DNA from: Gammaproteobacteria bacterium
GTDB lineage: Bacteria > Pseudomonadota > Gammaproteobacteria > Immundisolibacterales > Immundisolibacteraceae
Length of the DNA: 6,352 nucleotides
Direction: 5' to 3'
Assembly: GCA_003645395.1 (NCBI GenBank)
Contig: QNFC01000106.1
Span: 1-6,352 of the forward strand
Both the position numbers and the translations under genes were made by a program. Under the pieces are notes generated by a model. The model was not told the origin of the DNA. It searched no databases and saw nothing but the letters and a program-made list of their open reading frames with translations. Shown here piece by piece: positions 1-6,037 of the stretch; position 1 is the first letter of the stretch, and each line of letters begins with the position of its first letter.

Positions 1-234
1 AATTTTCTGGTGATTGATCCCGAAGAGTGCATTGATTGCACGCTTTGCGTGCCTGAGTGTCCGGCTGAAGCGATTTTTGATGAAGAGGATCTGCCCGATG
101 ATCAGCAGAAGTTTTTGCAGATAAATGTTGAGCTGGCGCAAATCTGGCCGGTGATTACCGAGTGTAAAGATCCGCCGGCAGATGCTGATGAATGGCTCGG
201 TAAACCCGGCAAAACCAAACTGCTGGAGCGCTAA
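1..234 (+). CDS. fdxA: Seven-iron ferredoxin FdxA, 5' truncated by the window edge
   Basis: This is a small soluble electron carrier of the [3Fe-4S][4Fe-4S] ferredoxin family. The reading frame is open from base 1, giving 77 visible residues. A GTG at 10-12 lies inside the conserved stretch NFLVIDPEEC and is not the true start. Compared with Azotobacter ferredoxin I, about 30 N-terminal residues are missing. The visible part holds the CxxCxxCxxxCP motif, with cysteines at fragment residues 10, 13, 16 and 20. In the family the first three bind the 4Fe cluster and the fourth binds the 3Fe cluster; the remaining ligands lie off the left edge. The acidic C-terminal extension (ELAQIWPVITE, ending in LLER) is diagnostic of FdxA rather than of a generic two-cluster ferredoxin. 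The TAA stop at 232-234 directly abuts the start of the next gene, so the two are probably co-transcribed. The redox partner is unknown. Confidence 0.93.
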   Translation, partial: NFLVIDPEECIDCTLCVPECPAEAIFDEEDLPDDQQKFLQINVELAQIWPVITECKDPPADADEWLGKPGKTKLLER

Positions 235-1182
235 GTGGCTATGCCTGGTCAGCAGCTAAAAATTGCAATCGCGGGGGCAGGGGGGCTTGGCAGTCTGTTT
301 GGCGGTCGCCTGTTCGCGCATGCTCAGGTGACGTTGATTGCCCGTGGTGAACGCCTGCAAACGCTACGCGAGCAGGGCGTGGTGATCAATGTTGATGGCG
401 AAAGCGACAGCTGTTCGCCGACCGTTATCGATAGCGAGAACCCGGACGAACTTGCGGGGCTGGCTGAAATTGATTATCTGCTGTTTGCCTGTAAAACCCA
501 GCACACGGAAGAGTTTGCCAGGTTGCTAGCACCGTACATCGGTGAATCAACTCAGATCGTGTCGCTGCAAAATGGTGTTGATAACGAAATTATTTTAGAA
601 GAGCAGTTTGGCCGTTCGATTATCGGCGCCATGACGGTTCGATTCGGTGCGCATTTAAGCCCAAATGGTCAGGTGGACGTGGTGGGGGAGCTAATTACCC
701 GGGTGGGTGATTATCCGACCGGCGTGAGTCCGCGGCTGGATCCGTTGGTGGCGGCGCTTAACCGCGCCGGGTTTGCCGCCGCTGCGGTGGACGATATTCG
801 CCTCGAAAGCTGGAAAAAAATGGTCATTAACTGCGCCTGTAATCCAGTGTCCGCGCTGCAGTTTGGCGACATTCAGACTCTCTACAAAACACCTTCCAGT
901 CGTTGGGTAATGCAGAATATGATGCGCGAGGCCGCCGCCGCCGCCGCGGCTGACGGTGTTGAGATCGGCCCGGCAGAGCTGGAGCAGTTGTCTGCTGCGT
1001 TGGAAGCGATGCCGCCGCTGAGATCGTCCATGCAGGTCGATGCCGAACGCGGTACGCCGCTGGAACTTGGCGGCCTTACCGGAGCGATAATGCGCCGCGC
1101 CGCTGCGTTAGGTCAGGAGGCGTTAGTGACTTCTACGGTCCATAACTTGCTGCTGTCGCGTTACCCAAACGCCGCGGTCTGA
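235..1182 (+). CDS. panE: 2-dehydropantoate 2-reductase (ketopantoate reductase family)
   Basis: Predicted cytosolic NADPH-dependent reduction of 2-dehydropantoate to pantoate, a step of pantothenate and coenzyme A synthesis. It has 315 residues, near the usual family size of about 300. The N-terminal Rossmann domain has GAGGLG at residues 14-19, and Arg37 at the end of strand 2 suits NADPH. Lys87 and Asn113 (QNG) match the conserved Lys72 and Asn98 of the E. coli enzyme. In the helical C-terminal domain, Lys195 (WKKM), Asn199, Asn203, Ser264/265 and Glu277 align with the catalytic and substrate-binding positions, including E. coli Lys176 and Glu256. The GTG start at 235 follows the fdxA stop directly and has GGAG at 225-228 with a 6-base gap. 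The in-frame ATG at 241 is possible but its spacing is longer. A run of seven alanines (residues 233-239) lies in a predicted helix. This family has many paralogues acting on other 2-keto acids, so the substrate is inferred. Confidence 0.85.
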   Translation: MAMPGQQLKIAIAGAGGLGSLFGGRLFAHAQVTLIARGERLQTLREQGVVINVDGESDSCSPTVIDSENPDELAGLAEIDYLLFACKTQHTEEFARLLAPYIGESTQIVSLQNGVDNEIILEEQFGRSIIGAMTVRFGAHLSPNGQVDVVGELITRVGDYPTGVSPRLDPLVAALNRAGFAAAAVDDIRLESWKKMVINCACNPVSALQFGDIQTLYKTPSSRWVMQNMMREAAAAAAADGVEIGPAELEQLSAALEAMPPLRSSMQVDAERGTPLELGGLTGAIMRRAAALGQEALVTSTVHNLLLSRYPNAAV

Positions 1183-1186
1183 GAGC

Positions 1187-1210
1187 AAAGATTGATCTTT
1201 CCAGAGATCA
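1187..1210. terminator. Weak hairpin in the convergent panE / Rieske gap
   Basis: TGATCT at 1193-1198 and AGATCA at 1205-1210 are perfect reverse complements separated by six bases. An overlapping perfect repeat pairs AAAGAT (1187-1192) with ATCTTT (1195-1200). The position, between two converging genes, is where a bidirectional terminator would sit. There is no clear T tract on either strand, so an intrinsic terminator is only a possibility. Confidence 0.25.
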
Positions 1211-1223
1211 CACTACCTACTGC

Positions 1224-1574
1224 TTAGACATCGACGAATACGGTTCCTTCTTCTACCTTGGTGGGGTAGGTTGCGAGGGCTTTCTCTTTGCGCAGCAGGT
1301 TGGTCAGCTGGGCAATGCCAGGAGGAAAGTTAGCCCATTTTTTTACTTCGCCGGTTTTAATGTCGAATTCGGCGCGGTGGAATGGGCAGACAATGTTGCA
1401 GTTATCGACGATTTTTCCTCGGCCAAGCGGGGCAAAAACATGGGTGCAGTGGGTGGCCGTTGCGTAAAAGCCGTCGTCGAGATGAAATAAGAGTAAAGAT
1501 TTATCGCCGAGCTTGAATCGCTGTTTATCGCCGACTGCCAGATCACTTTCGTTACATGCTTTGATAAATGCCAT
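1224..1574 (-). CDS. Small Rieske [2Fe-2S] ferredoxin-like protein
   Basis: A 116-residue cytosolic protein made of a single Rieske domain. The cluster ligands are Cys43 and His45 (CTH) and Cys63 and His66 (CPFH), followed by the typical FDIKTGEV segment. The spacing and the lack of the extra disulfide cysteines of bc1-type Rieske proteins match ferredoxin components of ring-hydroxylating dioxygenases, or the small NirD-like subunit group. I chose the ATG at 1572-1574 because AGGGAGAGG at 1582-1590 is an excellent ribosome binding site with a 7-base gap and homology-like sequence begins just after it. The frame stays open upstream to a TTG at 1640, but GGAGG touches that codon directly, leaving no spacing. 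The SDR gene lies 91 bases upstream on the same strand. No oxygenase or reductase partner gene is in view, so the role is unassigned electron transfer. Confidence 0.88.
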   Translation of the reverse strand: MAFIKACNESDLAVGDKQRFKLGDKSLLLFHLDDGFYATATHCTHVFAPLGRGKIVDNCNIVCPFHRAEFDIKTGEVKKWANFPPGIAQLTNLLRKEKALATYPTKVEEGTVFVDV

Positions 1575-1581
1575 GTTGTTG

Positions 1582-1590
1582 CCTCTCCCT
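1582..1590 (-). promoter_or_regulatory. Ribosome binding site that fixes the Rieske gene start
   Basis: On the minus strand AGGGAGAGG ends seven bases before the ATG at 1574-1572. It is the strongest Shine-Dalgarno sequence among the minus-strand genes here, and it decides for the 116-residue protein over a 138-residue reading from the TTG at 1640. Confidence 0.75.
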
Positions 1591-1650
1591 GATGATTGAT
1601 AAGTGGGTTGATGAGCGGCCCTATTGGTAGCTACTGTCAACCTCCGTTTA

Positions 1651-1680
1651 GATATACAAATTTAGTTAGCCGCAGGTCAG
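1651..1680 (-). promoter_or_regulatory. Possible promoter of the Rieske gene
   Basis: On the minus strand CTGACC (1680-1675) and TATATC (1656-1651) are separated by 18 bases, with four of six matches to each sigma-70 element. The -35 would overlap the end of the SDR gene and the leader would be about 70 bases. Read-through from the SDR gene is an equally good explanation for expression. Confidence 0.2.
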
Positions 1681-2436
1681 CCCGCCATCGACTGCCCAGG
1701 TGGCGCCGGTGACATACCGCGCACTGTCGCTACAGAGAAAAACGGCCACGTCGGCAATCTCCTCTGGTTGGGCAAGGTAGCCCAAAGGTACGTCATCGAT
1801 CAACCGTTTCTCTAATACCGGGTTTTGCTGTAGACCAGCGGTCAGGTCGGTGCGCACCCACCCGGGGGCGATGGCGTTGACACGAATGTGATTGCCGGCC
1901 CATTCCATTGCCAGTGTTTTTACCAGGCCGGTGAGCCCATGTTTTGAAGCGGCGTATGCCCCCAGTCGTGGTGACCCGACCAGCCCGGCAATAGAAGTAA
2001 CGAATAGCATTGAGCCTGGCTTATCCGCGTCGAGTAGCCGTCGTGCGTAGGTGCGCGCAGCGATAAATGCACCACGCAGGTTAGTGTTCATGATCAGGTC
2101 CCAGTTCTGGTCGGTGGTTTTTTCTGGGCGTTCGTAGATAGGGCTGGCGCCGGCGTTATAGATAACCGTGTCGGGCAGTCCGTTTGCGTCGAACCAGCTG
2201 TCCAGGTTCTCTGCCGTGTTGTCGGTGACATCCAGTTGCAGGGCGCCGACCGAAGCGTTGTCGAAACAGGCGCGAATTTCGGTAGCGGCTTTGGTAGCCT
2301 GTTCAAAGTTGCGGGCGGTCAGGGTGACATTGGCTTGCTGTTCAGCCAGTCGGCTACAAATAGCGCGGCCGATGCCACGTGCTCCGCCAATAACCAAAAT
2401 AGTCTCGCCGGCGACAGACGCAAAGGGTTTGCTCAT
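1666..2436 (-). CDS. Short-chain dehydrogenase/reductase (classical SDR, FabG-like)
   Basis: A 256-residue cytosolic NAD(P)-dependent oxidoreductase of normal classical-SDR length. The cofactor motif is IGGARGIG (residues 16-23), with Ile in place of the usual first Thr of TGxxxGxG. Arg42 at the end of strand 2 favours NADP(H). Asp69 and NAG at 94-96 follow. The catalytic tetrad is complete: Asn119, Ser148, Tyr161 and Lys165, with the usual 13-residue Ser-Tyr spacing and YxxxK. The PGWVRTDL segment and the C-terminal AVDGG are typical of the FabG/glucose dehydrogenase branch. The substrate cannot be read from the sequence. The ATG at 2434-2436 places the glycine motif at the normal distance from the N-terminus, although no clear ribosome binding site precedes it. 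The Rieske gene follows 91 bases downstream and the cyclase-FHA gene lies 88 bases upstream, all in the same direction. A lone fabG housekeeping copy is unlikely, because the fatty-acid synthesis neighbours are absent. Confidence 0.9.
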   Translation of the reverse strand: MSKPFASVAGETILVIGGARGIGRAICSRLAEQQANVTLTARNFEQATKAATEIRACFDNASVGALQLDVTDNTAENLDSWFDANGLPDTVIYNAGASPIYERPEKTTDQNWDLIMNTNLRGAFIAARTYARRLLDADKPGSMLFVTSIAGLVGSPRLGAYAASKHGLTGLVKTLAMEWAGNHIRVNAIAPGWVRTDLTAGLQQNPVLEKRLIDDVPLGYLAQPEEIADVAVFLCSDSARYVTGATWAVDGGLTCG

Positions 2437-2487
2437 TAACTAATCACTGCACTGTTAAAGAATCGCTAACGGAGTGGTTATCGATGG

Positions 2488-2520
2488 GGGCTACAGCCCG
2501 AGACTAGTTTACAGGCTAGT
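2488..2520 (-). repeat. Two short inverted repeats 3' of the cyclase gene
   Basis: ACTAG (2503-2507) pairs with CTAGT (2516-2520) around an eight-base loop. GGGC (2488-2491) pairs with GCCC (2496-2499) around a four-base loop. Both lie within 40 bases after the cyclase stop on the minus strand. No T tract follows, so they may be mRNA 3'-end structures or part of a Rho-type terminator; this is uncertain. Confidence 0.3.
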
Positions 2521-2524
2521 GATT

Positions 2525-3415
2525 CTACTGAGTGATGATTTCGAACGAAATGAACTGGTCGGGATTCTGGTCCAGTTCGCGGCCCAGGCTGATTTTGCCG
2601 GTACCGCGTAGCGCAATCTCTTCTCTGCGCAGATAGAAGCTGCCGTCGACAGTTTCGATATAGGTGCCATTAGTGCTGGTATCGAGGAGTACAAATTTGT
2701 CGCGCCGGGATTCAAAACTGATGTGTTCTCGGGAGGCAAAGGTATCGTTGACCATCATGTCTGCGCGGTTGCCGCGGCCCATCGACATTGGCAGCATCGT
2801 CGGATCAATAATCTGTTCCTCCGAGCCGAAGGTGAGTTTGAGTTTTCCTGCTGGTGCTGACGCAGTGAATAACCCCGTGGCGATACGCGTTGCGTCGTCT
2901 TCCTGCCAAACGAATTCGTAAATGTCGATGGTGTTGCGCTTGCCTTTAACGGTGAGGCGGTCTAACAGGCGAGCGTTGGAGCGGTGTACCGGGTTCATCG
3001 ACTCAACGGTTTCTTTGGTGGTGATCAACTGACCGCCTTTGGCCAGCGCCGTCATGCGAGCAGCGATGTTGACCGCGTCACCATACACATCACCTTTTTC
3101 ATGAACGACCGGGCCAAAATGAAAGCCGATACGAATAGAGACCGGATACACCTTGCCCTCGAAATTGATGCCATCGCTGATATTTTCCTGCATCACTACA
3201 GCCGCGGTCGCCGCAAGGTCAGCGTTCGGTAACGTACACATGACCTCGTCACCGATGGTTTTGATTACGGTGCCGCCATTGGCGGTGATGGACTGACTCA
3301 TTTGTTCCATGCAGGCAGTAACAAGTGGGCGAGCAATATCGTCACCAAGCTCATCGTAAAGACGGGTGCTCCCGCTTATGTCGGAGAACAGGATTGCAAG
3401 TTCAGTGCTGCTCAT
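2525..3415 (-). CDS. Class III adenylate cyclase with C-terminal FHA domain
   Basis: A predicted soluble signalling enzyme of 296 residues with no membrane segment or signal peptide. Residues 5-170 form a class III nucleotide cyclase domain. The metal-binding aspartates are Asp12 (FSDISGST) and Asp56 (GDE). Lys52 before TIGD and Asp109 in DVYGD match the Lys/Asp pair that selects ATP over GTP in adenylate cyclases. Asn116 and Arg120 (NIAAR) are the transition-state pair. All six positions are present, so cAMP production is predicted. Residues about 190-295 form a forkhead-associated domain with GR at 213-214, SREH at 228-231 and NGT at 249-251, the phosphothreonine-binding set. The start ATG at 3413-3415 has only a weak upstream GGA, but the domain begins immediately after it. 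The gene stands 157 bases after the M23 gene and 88 before the SDR gene. No kinase, phosphatase or CRP-like receptor is in view, so the partner is unknown. Confidence 0.92.
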   Translation of the reverse strand: MSSTELAILFSDISGSTRLYDELGDDIARPLVTACMEQMSQSITANGGTVIKTIGDEVMCTLPNADLAATAAVVMQENISDGINFEGKVYPVSIRIGFHFGPVVHEKGDVYGDAVNIAARMTALAKGGQLITTKETVESMNPVHRSNARLLDRLTVKGKRNTIDIYEFVWQEDDATRIATGLFTASAPAGKLKLTFGSEEQIIDPTMLPMSMGRGNRADMMVNDTFASREHISFESRRDKFVLLDTSTNGTYIETVDGSFYLRREEIALRGTGKISLGRELDQNPDQFISFEIITQ

Positions 3416-3572
3416 GGGCGGTCCATTACTCTATTTAATAGCTCGCATTCGCAAAGTTGATCCGTCGGCGAGTGCATTTCAGGAGTTATTCGGTGGTTTT
3501 GGTTTTTGCCTGTCAAAATGGTCGGTTTTTAGTTAGTGAGAGTCAATCCAGCAGCATCGTTATAACTCAGGT

Positions 3573-4466
3573 TTAGGGGTTTTCTGATGCAGTATTTGGG
3601 ATAAACAGCATCGGATCTACTCGTGCATTATTCAAACTCAGCGACCAGTGCAAGTGGGGGCCGGTAACGCGGCCACTTGATCCGACCCGTGCGACTAGTT
3701 GCCCCTGTGTCACCTGCTCACCCGGCTGAACCAGAATTTCATCGAGATGACAGAACATTGAAATTACCCCCTCGCCGTGATCAATAAACAAACTATTGCC
3801 GTTAAAAAAGAAATCACCACCGCCGCTGACTACTCCAGCCGCCGGAGATAAAACGGGCGCTCCGGTGGGTGCAGCAATATCCATACCGGAATGCGGCCTT
3901 CTAGGCTGGCCGTTTATGACTCTTCGCCGACCAAATGAGCTCGAGTGGCGGCCATCAACTGGAAGAAGCATGGGGCCAAAACTAACCTCTTCAGTTTGCC
4001 AGTTACGCAAATAGCCACCGATCAGCTTTGATTCGCGACGAATACGTCGCATAGATTCTTCATCTGGCGATACCTTGTTGGTGTCGGCAATGGTTAGTTC
4101 TTCTTTAGGGTAGTTACCCGGCTGGAGCGGGATCGGAATTCGTACCGTTTTGGTGTCGGATTTTGGCCCGCCTTCGCGCAGCAACAGCACAGCGTCTTTT
4201 GTCCCGGTGGACAGGGGGATGCCGACAATCGCAACAACCTTGCCGGCGTTTGCTTCTACCTTGACTGGGTTGCCTTTAAAGGACACATGCATACCCGGTT
4301 GGTAGTGACTAGTAATGTCGATCAGTGCAACACCTCCGGGTATCCGTTGTTCACGCGGTAACCATGTTGACTCCGCTGGATTAGCAACGGCGTCGGGCGT
4401 GAAACTCGAAAGGGCGAATAAAATGAGGGCGAAGCTAGTCAATAAATTAGTACTGTGTCGAGTCAT
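3573..4466 (-). CDS. Secreted M23 (LytM-type) zinc metallopeptidase
   Basis: A predicted periplasmic peptidoglycan endopeptidase or LytM-domain protein of 297 residues. The N-terminus is a Sec signal peptide: positive residues to His4, a hydrophobic core at about 8-22, and a likely cut after AVA at residue 28. Residues about 40-130 look like a beta-rich domain with no motif I recognise, followed by a charged linker at about 135-147. The M23 domain spans about 165-290. The zinc ligands are His192 and Asp196 (HSGMD) and His273 of HLH; His240 and His271 are the expected catalytic histidines. The set is complete, so the enzyme is probably active rather than a degenerate activator such as EnvC or NlpD. 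The C-terminus ends soon after the catalytic domain, and there is no LysM motif. Its ATG overlaps the xseA stop as ATGA, which suggests translational coupling. Its own ribosome binding site is weak. Confidence 0.92.
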   Translation of the reverse strand: MTRHSTNLLTSFALILFALSSFTPDAVANPAESTWLPREQRIPGGVALIDITSHYQPGMHVSFKGNPVKVEANAGKVVAIVGIPLSTGTKDAVLLLREGGPKSDTKTVRIPIPLQPGNYPKEELTIADTNKVSPDEESMRRIRRESKLIGGYLRNWQTEEVSFGPMLLPVDGRHSSSFGRRRVINGQPRRPHSGMDIAAPTGAPVLSPAAGVVSGGGDFFFNGNSLFIDHGEGVISMFCHLDEILVQPGEQVTQGQLVARVGSSGRVTGPHLHWSLSLNNARVDPMLFIPNTASENP

Positions 4467-5815
4467 TGCGGTTCCAGAGGTTCGATAATTTCGATGGTTT
4501 CAACGATGCAATTCAAGTTTGCGTCGCTCAATTGTATTTGCACCGGATCGCTGGGGTTGATCTGACCGGCACCACTGATAATTTGGTTGTTCTGCGGATT
4601 GCGGACTACTGCATACCCTCGGGCCAGGGTCGCCAGCGGGTTAAGCACAGTCAGCGCCGCTGCCGCTTCGCCCGTTTGTTGTTTGCGGGCAGACAATTGG
4701 GTGTTGATATGCTGATTTAGACCATTGTAAAGCTGGTTTATACGCTGGTGATGTTGGTAGATGGGCTGTAATGGAGAGTAATGGAGTAATCGAGTTTCGA
4801 CCTGTTTTAATCTTGCCAAATGGTGGGTATTAAAACTGCGTTGTAGTTGCGTCAACAAATGCCAGTTATGGGTCAGTCGCTCGCTGAACTGGTGCAGTTT
4901 TTGCCCGGGGTGGATCAGGCGTCGTCGCTCGCCGTCAAGGTGCTGTTGATGATCGCGGAGGCGACGCTCAAGCACGTCGGTCAAGCGTGTCTGCAGCTGA
5001 TTAACCCACTCCTGTAGCTGCCGTTGGTCCGGAGTCGCCAGTTCGGCGGCAGCAGTGGGGGTGGCAGCACGCAGATCCGCCACCAGGTCGGCAAGGGTCC
5101 AGTCGCTTTCGTGACCAATGCCGGCAATCACGGGAATGTTGCACGCAAAAATAGTGCGCACCAGTTGCTCATCGTTGAAGGCATGTAAGTCTTCAATGCT
5201 GCCGCCACCGCGCGACAAAATAATGAGATCGACGCCCTCTATTTGTTCTGCTTGAGCGATGCGGTCGCAAAGTCGGCTGGCTGCATCCTTGCCCTGGACT
5301 TCGCTCGGCAGCAGGATTATTCGTGCCGCTGGATAACGTCGCTCAAAGGTAATCAGCAAATCGCGAATTGCCGCCCCGACGGGCGAGGTGATCAGTGCGA
5401 TCGTGCGTGGGTAAGCGGGTAGCTTTTTTTTGTGAGTTTCCGCAAAAAGTCCCTCCGCCTGCAGCGTCGTTTTTAATGCTTCCAGTTGCTGCAGTAACGC
5501 TCCCTCGCCAATCGGTTCGACCTGCTCCACCATAATTTGAAACTCGCTGCGCCCTTCGTAGAGTGTTACCCGGGCGCGAATCAGCACCTGTTTGCCGTTT
5601 TCTGGCTCGGTGCCAAGTTGACGGCGACGGTTGCGAAACAGGGCGCAGCGTACCTGTGACTGTTGGTCTTTTAGAGTGAAGTAGAGGTGACCCGACGCGG
5701 GACGGGACAGGTTCGATATTTCACCCTCAATCCAGATTAGCGCAAACCGTTTCTCAATTGCCCCGCGGGCCTCAAACGCAAGTCTCGATACGGTGTAGAT
5801 CTCTTTGGTGCGCAT
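4463..5815 (-). CDS. xseA: Exodeoxyribonuclease VII large subunit
   Basis: The catalytic subunit of exonuclease VII, which degrades single-stranded DNA from either end into acid-soluble oligonucleotides; the small subunit XseB is not in the window. It has 450 residues against 456 in E. coli. An N-terminal OB fold (about 5-100) carries the conserved WIEGEISNLS, PASGH and YFTLKD stretches. The nuclease domain (about 130-310) has Asp152, Arg202 (SRGGGS), His235 (GIGHE) and Asp238, matching E. coli Asp155, Arg205, His238 and Asp241 at a constant offset of three. Residues about 260-390 are rich in Gln, Leu, Arg and His and form the expected long coiled coil. The C-terminal segment with NPLATLARGYAVV binds the small subunit in the family. 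The ATG at 5813-5815 is followed directly by the conserved IYTVSRL. The gene is divergent from guaB and overlaps the M23 gene by four bases. Confidence 0.97.
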   Translation of the reverse strand: MRTKEIYTVSRLAFEARGAIEKRFALIWIEGEISNLSRPASGHLYFTLKDQQSQVRCALFRNRRRQLGTEPENGKQVLIRARVTLYEGRSEFQIMVEQVEPIGEGALLQQLEALKTTLQAEGLFAETHKKKLPAYPRTIALITSPVGAAIRDLLITFERRYPAARIILLPSEVQGKDAASRLCDRIAQAEQIEGVDLIILSRGGGSIEDLHAFNDEQLVRTIFACNIPVIAGIGHESDWTLADLVADLRAATPTAAAELATPDQRQLQEWVNQLQTRLTDVLERRLRDHQQHLDGERRRLIHPGQKLHQFSERLTHNWHLLTQLQRSFNTHHLARLKQVETRLLHYSPLQPIYQHHQRINQLYNGLNQHINTQLSARKQQTGEAAAALTVLNPLATLARGYAVVRNPQNNQIISGAGQINPSDPVQIQLSDANLNCIVETIEIIEPLEPQ

Positions 5816-5912
5816 AGATGCTCGCGACGGGTCGGTGGTTTCGGGGTTGTGGGAGCGACAGTTGATTTAAGCTGATGGTCTGAAAGTAGCGGGGATCCAT
5901 CCATCGATTACC

Positions 5913-5941
5913 ATTATCGGTTAGCGAGTGATTGTCTAACC
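5913..5941 (-). promoter_or_regulatory. Possible xseA promoter
   Basis: On the minus strand GATAAT (5918-5913) matches the -10 consensus at five of six bases. Seventeen bases upstream sits GGTTAG (5941-5936), a poor -35. The leader would be about 90 bases. The GGTTA-type inverted repeat at 5919-5941 would lie exactly across the spacer and -35 region, so a protein bound there could control this promoter. Only the -10 is convincing. Confidence 0.35.
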
Positions 5942-5982
5942 TGCTCTCTAAAACCTATAATAACCGGTTTTTTCCCCGGTTA
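5919..5982. promoter_or_regulatory. Paired inverted repeats of a GGTTA half-site (operator candidate)
   Basis: GGTTAG (5919-5924) and CTAACC (5936-5941) form a perfect 6-base inverted repeat with an 11-base centre. TAACCGG (5961-5967) and CCGGTTA (5976-5982) form a perfect 7-base inverted repeat with an eight-base centre. The two share the GGTTA core, and CGGTTAGC occurs exactly at both 5918-5925 and 5977-5984. The first repeat overlaps the guaB -35; the second shares the last base of the guaB -10 and covers the expected transcription start. The sequence does not match the PurR box. The binding protein is unknown and the operator role is inferred. Confidence 0.45.
5932..5961 (+). promoter_or_regulatory. 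guaB promoter (sigma-70 type)
   Basis: A perfect TATAAT at 5956-5961 is preceded, with an 18-base spacer, by TTGTCT at 5932-5937, which matches four of six -35 bases. Transcription would start near 5968, giving a leader of about 70 bases before the guaB TTG. The bases just after the -10 (AACCGG) are GC-rich; such discriminators are common in nucleotide- and growth-regulated promoters. The -10 is the best promoter element in the window. Confidence 0.7.
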
Positions 5983-6015
5983 GCTGGCGGCGTGTGAGTC
6001 GGCTAGCTGTCGGCG
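5981..6015 (+). repeat. Near-perfect 12-base direct repeat in the guaB leader
   Basis: TAGCTGGCGGCG at 5981-5992 recurs as TAGCTGTCGGCG at 6004-6015, with 11 of 12 bases equal and starts 23 bases apart. It lies between the predicted transcription start and the ribosome binding site, so it could act in DNA or RNA. It could also be chance in GC-rich sequence. Confidence 0.35.
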
Positions 6016-6024
6016 CTGAAATAC

Positions 6025-6030
6025 AGAGGG
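6025..6030 (+). promoter_or_regulatory. Ribosome binding site that fixes the TTG start of guaB
   Basis: AGAGGG lies seven bases before the TTG at 6038-6040. The next in-frame ATG is codon 48, inside the conserved core (SAAMDTVTE), so the TTG is the only plausible start. Confidence 0.75.
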
Positions 6031-6037
6031 ACAGCCC

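Noticed and set aside
1575..1640. A longer Rieske protein starting at TTG 1640 with GGAGG beside it.
   Set aside because: GGAGG touches the TTG with no spacing, the extra 22 residues resemble nothing in the family, and the ATG at 1574 has a well-spaced AGAGG.
1635..1640. A consensus TTGACA on the minus strand upstream of the Rieske gene.
   Set aside because: No -10-like sequence lies 16-19 bases downstream, so it does not form a promoter by itself.
2168..2443. Open frame on the + strand opposite the SDR gene.
   Set aside because: Its translation resembles no family, it has no ribosome binding site, and it lies entirely antisense to a gene with a complete catalytic motif set.
3405..3426. A four-codon reading frame (ATG at 3426) ending across the cyclase start codon.
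   Set aside because: It is too short to judge, has no clear ribosome binding site, and such frames arise easily by chance.
3486..3516. TTGACA (3516-3511) and GAATAA (3491-3486) on the minus strand as a cyclase promoter, plus three GGTTTT copies at 3495-3529.
   Set aside because: The spacer is 19 bases, the -10 match is poor and the GGTTTT copies are irregularly spaced. The 157-base gap probably holds a promoter, but I cannot place it.
4466..4720. Open frame on the + strand opposite the 3' end of xseA.
   Set aside because: It is the antisense shadow of the conserved xseA C-terminal region and has no recognisable domain.
5847..5861. A LexA-like site upstream of xseA (TTGT, seven bases, ACAG).
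   Set aside because: The known gammaproteobacterial box is CTGT-N8-ACAG. Here the spacing is one short and one half-site is imperfect.
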